Below, piece after piece: positions 7,501-11,891 of a DNA stretch of 11,891 nt. The first letter of the stretch is position 1. Every line of letters begins with the position of its first letter. The stretch is taken from NCBI GenBank assembly GCA_024763115.1, contig JANTGB010000041.1, positions 1-11,891 on the forward strand, in the 5' to 3' direction. This DNA comes from Desulfobulbaceae bacterium (GTDB lineage: Bacteria; Desulfobacterota; Desulfobulbia; Desulfobulbales; SURF-16). The position numbers and the translations under genes were made by a program. The notes beneath the pieces are model-generated. The model was not told the DNA's origin. It worked only from the letters and a program-made list of their open reading frames with translations, and searched no databases.

Positions 7501-8060
7501 GGCAGTTCGCTTATTTCAGCTGAATTGTCAGGAGCAAGAGGAGGCGGAAAAACATCAATAATACCGCCCCGTACCGTGAATTCGCCCGGCGACTGCACCA
7601 GGGAAACCTGCTCGTAACCGCAGTTAACCAGGGAGCGGATTAATTCATCCCGGTCATACTCTTCATTAGCAATGATCAGTTCAGCAAGATTGCTTAATCG
7701 TTCAAGGGGTAATATCCGGCGCAGCAGAGCCTCAACCGAGGCTACCATGATATTGACGCTGTCAGCGGCAAAGACCCGGTACAGGGACGACAAGCGGGAG
7801 GTTATAGTGCTGCTGTCCGGGGAAAGAGGGGTGTAGGGCGGGATTTCATAGCCCGGATAGGCAATTACCGGTAGGGATGTGAAAAAGGCAATATCCTGTT
7901 CCAGGGGAGCGACCTGCTCTTCTCCGGCAACTATGCAAAGCAAGGGCTGGTTAAGTCTGGTCGCGGTACGGGCGGCAAGATAGGCGGCAGACCCGGCCCG
8001 CAGCCCGCTGACTTTGATTTGCCGCCCATTTTTTTGCAGGGCATTAATGACATCAAGCAT
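4551..8060 (-). CDS. mfd: Transcription-repair coupling factor Mfd
   Basis: Mfd is an ATP-driven DNA translocase that recognises RNA polymerase stalled at lesions, pushes it off and recruits UvrA for nucleotide-excision repair. The protein is full length at 1169 residues (E. coli Mfd has 1148). In order: the UvrB-like N-terminal module at about 1-330 with the UvrA-contact segment FTVRGGIIDVFPP (161-173); a middle linker; the RNA-polymerase interaction domain at about 497-565 (HQGDVVVHSEHGLGIYQG); and the RecG-like helicase motor with Walker A GDVGYGKTE (650-658), DEEH box (751-754), TATPIPR (777-783) and QLRGRVGRS (920-928). The C-terminal TRCF regulatory domain is at about 1025-1125. All motor motifs are intact. 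The ATG at 8060 opens with the family's usual start region but has only a poor ribosome site; AGGAAAG sits about 19 bases upstream. It lies 229 bases behind bamA on the same strand, separated by a palindromic repeat, and might be partly co-transcribed. No T-tailed terminator follows it. Confidence 0.97.
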   Translation of the reverse strand: MLDVINALQKNGRQIKVSGLRAGSAAYLAARTATRLNQPLLCIVAGEEQVAPLEQDIAFFTSLPVIAYPGYEIPPYTPLSPDSSTITSRLSSLYRVFAADSVNIMVASVEALLRRILPLERLSNLAELIIANEEYDRDELIRSLVNCGYEQVSLVQSPGEFTVRGGIIDVFPPPLAPDNSAEISELPVRLDFFGDTVESIRYFDPLTQRSKAELQEIILLPVSEILFSDKNKKQAQDSFNKLAKKYDWQREESRRIREKIATQHRFPGIEFFLPLFHPELNSPLDVLTENTIVFSINPEQIEQTARLTWERITANYREAKKFNTPALPPETLFLPVDELQNKLDDCRRLRLSDFSGPEMDDSDNFILRSGNHVLLKQELSLKHRRRSMLAPLAHQITSWLEKHETVGFSCRSLRHARQLAELLHGYQLAPEITEKKLLEAPPSPDKLLLYPQPLSAGFDLPEENFHLLSETELFGKKRLGTKKRKDTDKKSSSLRFEELHQGDVVVHSEHGLGIYQGMTTMTLNGLINDFLQISYKGEDNLYVPVDRLGAISKYKGISDRQPKIDRLGGKSWPKAKKKVKEAVWKVARELLDLYARRRLATGIRFSPPDELYQELEESFPFDETSGQQKAINDVLADLTSERTMDRLVCGDVGYGKTEVAIRAAFKVICDNYQVAILVPTTVLAEQHAESFRERLGGFPLQIESLSRFRTKARQKKIIAGMANGTIDLVIGTHRLLSKDVKFKKLGLLIIDEEHRFGVTHKEKLKKLRHNVDVLTLTATPIPRTLQLSLLGVRDLSVISSPPRHRRTVKTFVARHDDLVIKEAVSRELRRRGQVFIVHNRVRSIHEMARKVQKLVPEAKIAVGHGRMAAKNLEEIMIRFVNREVDVLVCTTIIESGLDIPNANTIIVTRADRFGLAAIYQLRGRVGRSSEQAYAFLLVPALDGLGKDARQRLRALMDYNELGGGFKLAMSDLQIRGGGNILGESQSGNIAAVGYDLYLDLLQRTVEDLKRRARQGEEDEIEEIEPEINLGVSAYIPDSYISNTDQRYIAYRKITSLETAAELDDMEDELRDRYGQLPPETVNLLRIILVKIDLCRLKISKLDKGPDTLVFTFNEQTPLDPTRLMTMLEKSKGKMRLTPDNRLIVKQPMSAEAEIFAAAGKILRLLKGSD

Positions 8061-8133
8061 TATGATGTTTACTCAACTTTCCTACTTGCGATAAGACACT
8101 GTATCTATGGTCTTTTTCATGCGGCATCAATTC

Positions 8134-8214
8134 GTCATTCCCGCATGTTGTCAGCGGGAATTCATAAAATTTATTATTTATACTGGATTTCCGCTATAAA
8201 CATGCAGGAATGAC
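8134..8214. repeat. GTCATTCC-type nested palindromic repeat (MITE-like)
   Basis: Outer arms GTCATTCCCGCATGTT (8134-8149) and AACATGCAGGAATGAC (8199-8214) pair at 15 of 16 positions. Each arm also forms a local hairpin: ATTCCCGC (8137-8144) with GCGGGAAT (8154-8161), and ATTTCCGC (8187-8194) with the right outer arm. From general knowledge, this nested GTCATTCCCGC...GCGGGAATGAC layout is a common dispersed repeat in proteobacterial spacers. Here it occupies most of the bamA-mfd gap, so any bamA-mfd transcript would contain this fold. No T-run follows on the - strand. Confidence 0.75.
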
Positions 8215-8289
8215 AGATCCTTAAAAATAAATGACCATAACTGATTGAAAATCCGAGCAAAAATACAAGTCGGAAAGTTAAGATATTTA

Positions 8290-11013
8290 TTAAAACTGTC
8301 CACCAATACTGAAATCCCAGAGACTCTGGTCTTCGGTGTCTGTTGGGTTAATATTGTAACCCCATTCAAGCCGAAGCGGCCCCATGGGCGAAAGCCAGCG
8401 AAAACCGAAGCCCGTGCTTTTGCGGACATTTAAGGAGTCGTCAACAGCTTCATTTGCATAAGTGTCGCCCGCGTCCCAGACATCGCCGACATCAAAGAAG
8501 ACAACACCTTTTAACCCTGCTTCCTTGAAAAGAGGAAAAATGTATTCAAAGTTGCTGTAAAACATTTTTATACCGCCGATTTTTTCAGTAAGCAGATATC
8601 CGCCGTAATTTGTCGTAACCTCAGGGCTGATATCCCCTGATTGAAAACCACGCATGGAGGAAAGACCGCCGAGATAGAATTTTTCATAAACCGGCAGTTT
8701 GCCGTTGGAATTTTCCTGAACATAACCGGCCGATATCTTGGCATGGAAAGTGGTATCCCAGCGCCAGGGGAAATACCAGCTGCTGCTTCCTTCATACTTG
8801 GTAAAGGCGCTGTCGCCACTCAAGGGGCCGCCGGCGAATTTGACTGAAATTGAATTAAGCGATCCGGCCGTGGTGTCATACCTGCGGTTCCTGGTATCCC
8901 GTGACAGGCCGAGGCTGACAAAGTTAGTTATGTTGATATCCTGGGAATCCTTGATGGCCTGGGAGGCATAAGTGCTGACACTGCTCAGATCGGAGTCGTC
9001 ATGGCCGAAGCTGCCGTATACCCGGCTGTATTTCCAGACCGGATATGAGAGCCTGATGGCAAACCCGGTGGCATCCTTGGTATAATCGTCATATTCATTT
9101 CTCCATTTATAGATATCAAAACCAAAGGCCAGCTTGGAATCATTTAAATGGGGCTCGGTAAAACCGAGATTAAAGCGGGTATTAGTACTGCTGAGATTAG
9201 CCTGGAGCGAGAGGCTCTGGCCCCGGCCGAGAAAGTTATTCTGGCTGATTTCTCCCATGACCATAACACTGTCGACCGAACTGTAGCCCGCTCCGATGCT
9301 GAAGGAACCGGTGGGCTTTTCCTTAAGATCGACAATAACGTCCATCAGGTCTTCCTCATCGGTAGGCTCCGGGGTAATACTGATATCTTCAAAGAATTCC
9401 AGGCGGTTAAGCCGGTTATTACTGATTTTTATGGCGCTGGAGTCAAAGACGTCTTTTTCTTTGAGGGCGATTTCCCGGCGGATGACCTTGTCGCGGGTTC
9501 TGGTGTTACCCTTGATAATTATTCGATTTACATAAACCAGAACCCCTTTTTTAATGTCAAGGGTCAGGTCAACCCGTTTAAGTTCATGATTTTTATGAAT
9601 AGCCGGCACTGCTTCAGCATAGGCATATCCCTTTGATGAATAAAAATCAGTTATGCGCAGAATATCTTCACGCAGCATTTTCCGGCTGAAATATTTTTCC
9701 TCCCCGATTTTACAGAATTTCAGCAGAAAATCCTCTGGTTCAAGCAAATCGCCGGTAATATTAATCAGGCCGGTTTTATAAGGCTCGCCCTCTTCGATAT
9801 TAAAGGTAACGTAGAGCCATTCGCCATGTTTGGCTACCTCCGGTTTGCCGACTTTAACGTCAATATAGCCGTTATTTGAATAAAAGGCACCTATTCTGGA
9901 GGCGTCCTGATTGAGCATATCTCTTTTTAATACCCCTGATTCGGTAAACCAGGAAAGCCAGCCCTTGGTGGAAGTTACCAGGATTTTTTTGATTTCACTG
10001 TCGGAAAAAGCCTGGTTGCCATGGATAATTATTTTTTTAACATAGGCCTTGGCACCTTCCTGAATGTCAAAACGGAGATTAACCTTACCTGGGGCCGGAA
10101 AGGTCTGGTTAACTGAAACTTCAGTATCGTAGTAGCCTTTTTCCTTGTATAGTTTTTTAATATTGCTTACTGCTTCCTGAATCTTGCCGGCATTGATGAT
10201 TGTATGGGGGACGATACCCATTACCTCTTTAATTTCCGGTTCCTTCAGTTGTTTTTCACCGGTGATGGTGAGGGTATTGATTACATCTTTTTCAACTACG
10301 GTGAAAATAATCCGCTTGCCGCTGTCGGTATCTTCCGCCTCAATTCTGACATCGTTGAAAAAACCCATCTTGTAGACGCTTTTCAGGCTTTCGCGCAGTT
10401 GCCTGGGATTGTAGAAATCTCCGGAACGGTTGTTGATATGGTTGAGAATCGCCCCGGAGTCGATTTTATGATTGCCTTTTATGACAATTTCACTGATTAA
10501 GGATTCTTTATTGGTGAATTTGATTGTGTCGCGGACAAGCTCATTTAACGCCCGGCTCAGATCAGCCTCGGATTCGGCCTGGACAAAAAGATAGTGGGGG
10601 AATGCCGGGGCCGGCATGTCGTATACTACCAGGTCAATGCTGATTTTTTCGCCGAATTTATTAAGGGTTCCGAGGGCCGCATATTCGTTTTTAACCGCAG
10701 TATTTATCTGCTCGATGGGCAGGGGCCATTCCTGCCGGTAATTTAATCTTTTTTCCGCTTCTATTCTGCTTATCAGGGGAATATTGTAGACGCTTAAGGC
10801 CTGATAAAGAGCGCGATCAACCGTCGCAACCTGAACACTACTCATTTCAGTTGAATTTATTTTCAGGGGAAAAAACAGGATATCGGTTTTACCTGAGCTT
10901 GATTCTGCTGCCGGAGAAGACGTTTGCAGACAGCAAAGAAAAGATATTAACAGAAAAAAAATAAAGAGGTTCCGTCTGTTGATGGCTGGAAAAATATTTT
11001 TTATATAGATCAT
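8290..11013 (-). CDS. bamA: BamA outer-membrane protein assembly factor (Omp85)
   Basis: BamA is the central Omp85 barrel that folds and inserts beta-barrel proteins into the outer membrane. From ATG 11013 it has 907 residues. A signal peptide runs to about residue 36 (NRRNLFIFFLLISF core). Residues about 41-165 form an extra domain resembling TolB-N/CsgG-like folds (ILFFPLKINS, then LISRIEAEKRL, YAALGTL, IDLVVYD). Five POTRA domains follow at about 173-243, 244-320, 323-409, 412-490 and 493-566, each with the strand-helix pattern (for example IVIKGNHKI, MGFFNDVRIE, IIIKGNTRTRDKVIRREI). The barrel spans about 570-907, with the conserved loop-6 RGF at 788-790 in GGLSSMRGFQSGD and a C-terminal Phe (GGQF) as expected for a barrel signal. 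E. coli BamA is about 100 residues shorter, mostly from lacking the extra domain. A TTG six codons upstream (11031) could also start it; neither start has a clear ribosome site, and no ATG, GTG or TTG lies between 11031 and the upstream stop. A good promoter lies about 110 bases upstream. Confidence 0.95.
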   Translation of the reverse strand: MIYIKNIFPAINRRNLFIFFLLISFLCCLQTSSPAAESSSGKTDILFFPLKINSTEMSSVQVATVDRALYQALSVYNIPLISRIEAEKRLNYRQEWPLPIEQINTAVKNEYAALGTLNKFGEKISIDLVVYDMPAPAFPHYLFVQAESEADLSRALNELVRDTIKFTNKESLISEIVIKGNHKIDSGAILNHINNRSGDFYNPRQLRESLKSVYKMGFFNDVRIEAEDTDSGKRIIFTVVEKDVINTLTITGEKQLKEPEIKEVMGIVPHTIINAGKIQEAVSNIKKLYKEKGYYDTEVSVNQTFPAPGKVNLRFDIQEGAKAYVKKIIIHGNQAFSDSEIKKILVTSTKGWLSWFTESGVLKRDMLNQDASRIGAFYSNNGYIDVKVGKPEVAKHGEWLYVTFNIEEGEPYKTGLINITGDLLEPEDFLLKFCKIGEEKYFSRKMLREDILRITDFYSSKGYAYAEAVPAIHKNHELKRVDLTLDIKKGVLVYVNRIIIKGNTRTRDKVIRREIALKEKDVFDSSAIKISNNRLNRLEFFEDISITPEPTDEEDLMDVIVDLKEKPTGSFSIGAGYSSVDSVMVMGEISQNNFLGRGQSLSLQANLSSTNTRFNLGFTEPHLNDSKLAFGFDIYKWRNEYDDYTKDATGFAIRLSYPVWKYSRVYGSFGHDDSDLSSVSTYASQAIKDSQDINITNFVSLGLSRDTRNRRYDTTAGSLNSISVKFAGGPLSGDSAFTKYEGSSSWYFPWRWDTTFHAKISAGYVQENSNGKLPVYEKFYLGGLSSMRGFQSGDISPEVTTNYGGYLLTEKIGGIKMFYSNFEYIFPLFKEAGLKGVVFFDVGDVWDAGDTYANEAVDDSLNVRKSTGFGFRWLSPMGPLRLEWGYNINPTDTEDQSLWDFSIGGQF

Positions 11014-11132
11014 CGGGGATGGCTGATTCAATGTATATGGTTTGCAGTAAACAAGGCCGGGAATACGCTGTGCCGTTACAGGACAGTGGTTATGGTGGTT
11101 TTTGTCCCTACCTGAATAGTTACGAAGATTAT

Positions 11133-11161
11133 TTTATAATCGCGTTTTTCAAAATAGTCAA
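11133..11161 (-). promoter_or_regulatory. sigma70-type promoter of bamA
   Basis: Read on the - strand, TTGACT (11156-11161), a spacer of exactly 17 bases and TATAAA (11133-11138) match the sigma70 consensus at five of six positions in each box. Transcription would start near 11126 and give a leader of about 110 bases before the ATG of bamA. It is the best promoter match I found in the window. Confidence 0.65.
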
Positions 11162-11234
11162 AATCGATAGAAAAGTCATGAAAAATTTGGTTATTCAGAA
11201 AATATGTAGGTAAAATATGACTGTAAATTCTTTT

Positions 11235-11256
11235 TTAACTCCCCTTTAACTCCCCT
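11235..11256. repeat. Perfect 11-base tandem repeat, two copies
   Basis: TTAACTCCCCT occurs twice in direct succession (11235-11245 and 11246-11256), flanked on both sides by T-runs. ACTCCC in the second copy can pair with GGGAGT at 11265-11270. It lies just upstream of a small reading frame with a good ribosome site. No function is evident. Confidence 0.6.
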
Positions 11257-11276
11257 TTTTTGCTGGGAGTGATCAG

Positions 11277-11357
11277 ATGGAAGAAGCCTCGGCATTAAAG
11301 TCAAATAGAAATCGTGTCCCGTATTTTTTATATATCTCACCTTTTATTGACTCGTAA
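11277..11357 (+). pseudogene. Possible 5' remnant of an ABC sugar-permease gene
   Basis: An ATG at 11277 has GGGAG (11265-11269) seven bases upstream and opens a frame of 26 codons ending at TAA 11355-11357. The peptide contains NRNRVPYFLYISPF. That resembles the cytoplasmic start and first membrane segment of MalF/UgpA-type sugar ABC permeases, which often read basic residues, then VPYLFLSPF and more hydrophobic residues. Here the frame stops right there, and the ATGAAG-type inverted repeat begins 15 bases later, so a permease gene could have been cut by insertion or deletion. The match is very short and could be chance. If it is not a remnant, it could be a tiny expressed peptide. Confidence 0.22.
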
Positions 11358-11371
11358 AAACATATTTTATT

Positions 11372-11448
11372 ATGAAGTGCATGAAGAAAACGAAGAAAAG
11401 AAAAACGCGAAATCAGCATGTTGACTTCATGCTCTTCATGAACTTCAT
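11372..11448. repeat. Inverted repeat with 9-base periodic ATGAAG/CTTCAT units
   Basis: ATGAAGTGCATGAAGA (11372-11387) pairs with TCTTCATGAACTTCAT (11433-11448) at 15 of 16 positions around a 45-base loop. Within each arm the core recurs every nine bases: ATGAAG at 11372 and 11381 on the left, and TTCATG at 11426, 11435 and 11444 on the right. Period nine keeps the reading frame, and a 28-codon frame (11372-11458) runs right through, starting basic and ending hydrophobic, but it has no ribosome site and I do not call it a gene. Confidence 0.6.
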
Positions 11449-11490
11449 GGTGGGTTAAGACTTTTTACTTGAGTTCTAAGTGAGTATACT

Positions 11491-11533
11491 AAAAAAAGTA
11501 GATTGAATAATAAAGAAGAGTCTACGCTTTTTT
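11491..11533. terminator. Weak terminator-like stem with A- and T-runs
   Basis: Seven A's and GTAGA (11498-11502) face TCTAC (11521-11525), followed by GC and a run of T's. The GTAGA/TCTAC stem is only five pairs with an 18-base loop, so it would be a weak intrinsic terminator in either direction. No clear gene ends next to it. The right half, GAGTCTACGCTT, also resembles the CGGAGTCTACGCTTA module found in the other spacers. Confidence 0.25.
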
Positions 11534-11570
11534 TTAAGATTCGGCTTGCAAAAAGATGCCTCTGCCAGCT

Positions 11571-11654
11571 CGCCTAATGATCGCCTGCAGGCAGGCTTCT
11601 ATGGGTTCACGCCGGGGACTGTGTAGGAGCCTGATTGCAGGCGATCATTAGGCG
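11571..11654. repeat. REP/REPIN-like inverted pair
   Basis: Two 26-base arms, 11571-11596 and 11629-11654, are inverted copies of each other with 24 of 26 matching, around a 32-base centre. The right copy reads GTAGGAGCCTGATTGCAGGC followed by GATCATTAGGCG (from 11623). This resembles REP sequences of RAYT-transposase systems, which have a GTAGGAGC-like head, a short hairpin and a GCGA tail. Two REPs in opposite orientation form a REPIN. The left copy lacks the GTAGGA head. No RAYT gene is in the window, so the element would be mobilised in trans or be an old relic. Confidence 0.6.
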
Positions 11655-11739
11655 CTTACGGCCATTGTCTAAACAATTTTTTGTTTTGATTTTTGGTAAC
11701 TTCTCCATATGTGGTGGCGGCACCCAACCGTAGGTCTGA

Positions 11740-11825
11740 TTGAGCGCATGTGTAGGGTGCATACCATGCACCAAAAAAATGATGCCGGAGCCGAGAATGG
11801 TGCGTGATACGCACCCTACGCTCAA
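11740..11825. repeat. GTAGGGTGC-type palindromic repeat
   Basis: TGTAGGGTGCATACCATGCA, continuing CCA (11751-11773), pairs with 11798-11820 (TGGTGCGTGATACGCACCCT, continuing ACG) at 19 of 23 positions. Outer TTGAGC (11740-11745) and GCTCAA (11820-11825) extend the stem. From general knowledge, GTAGGGTGCG...CGCACC palindromes are widespread dispersed repeats in several bacterial phyla. An open frame on the - strand through it is only the repeat read as protein. Confidence 0.65.
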
Positions 11826-11834
11826 GCAGACTTA

Positions 11835-11891
11835 GCCCCCGCGCGGGGGGCGACCCCGCCCTGCGCCACAGATTTGCTGCAAGGCCGCGTT
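11835..11891 (-). CRISPR. Likely distal end of a type I-C CRISPR array, cut by the window edge
   Basis: Read on the - strand, 11854-11835 is GTCGCCCCCCGCGCGGGGGC. This matches the first 20 bases of the common type I-C repeat form, which continues GTGGATTGAAAC. Here the continuation is lost (TAAGTCTGCTTG instead), as is usual for the last, degenerate repeat of an array. Before it lie 34 bases (11888-11855), a normal type I-C spacer length. The last three bases of the window (11889-11891) read AAC on the - strand, exactly the expected end of the preceding repeat. The leader and any cas genes would lie to the right, outside the window. Only one partial repeat is visible, and a GC-rich palindrome by chance is the alternative. 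Confidence 0.5.

Noticed and set aside
9148..9636. 162-codon + strand frame opposite bamA
   Set aside because: It is an antisense shadow of the POTRA5/barrel region of bamA; no domain or independent start signal.
11019..11213. 64-codon + strand frame overlapping the bamA start
   Set aside because: It runs opposite to bamA through the bamA promoter and leader, has no convincing ribosome site and no recognisable domain.
11607..11825. 72-codon - strand frame
   Set aside because: It is largely the translation of the REP-like and GTAGGGTGC palindromes; no family resemblance.

Overview
This 11.9 kb window comes from a Gram-negative bacterium: it encodes a complete BamA outer-membrane assembly protein and a TolC/NodT-type outer-membrane lipoprotein. 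The long BamA with an extra domain before its POTRA repeats, the Mfd sequence and the repeat-rich spacers suggest Desulfobacterota (a former delta-proteobacterium). That placement is an inference from general resemblance; no rRNA, tRNA or other marker is present to confirm it.

Layout from left to right. Positions 1-100 form a very long imperfect palindrome. On the + strand follow an outer-membrane efflux lipoprotein (264-1727) and a secreted LpqC/PHB-depolymerase-like esterase (1958-2890). The rest of the coding is on the - strand: a LOG-family (TIGR00730) nucleotide hydrolase (3170-4147), the transcription-repair coupling factor Mfd (4551-8060) and BamA (8290-11013). BamA has a good sigma70-type promoter upstream (11133-11161), and its transcript could continue into mfd. 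About 800 bases right of bamA hold no convincing intact gene. They contain a possible ABC-permease remnant, a chain of unrelated palindromic repeats (one REP/REPIN-like) and, at the very edge, what looks like the degenerate last repeat and last spacer of a type I-C CRISPR array continuing out of the window.

The genes do not form one pathway. BamA inserts outer-membrane proteins, so the efflux lipoprotein is a plausible client. Mfd handles stalled RNA polymerase, LOG cleaves nucleoside monophosphates, and the esterase acts outside the cytoplasm. The efflux gene has no pump or adaptor partner here.

The most unusual content lies between genes. The spacers at 101-200, 1729-1908, 2930-3047 and 4325-4522 share short modules (GTAAGCGTTCACC, CGGAGTCTGCGCTTACCTG, ATCACGAAAATCT, GAGTAGTTAC) in different combinations, and one module seems to supply the GTG start codon of the LOG gene. 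I found no clear new multigene system. The best leads are the CRISPR array end, the 100-base hairpin, the modular repeat family and the extra N-terminal domain of BamA.
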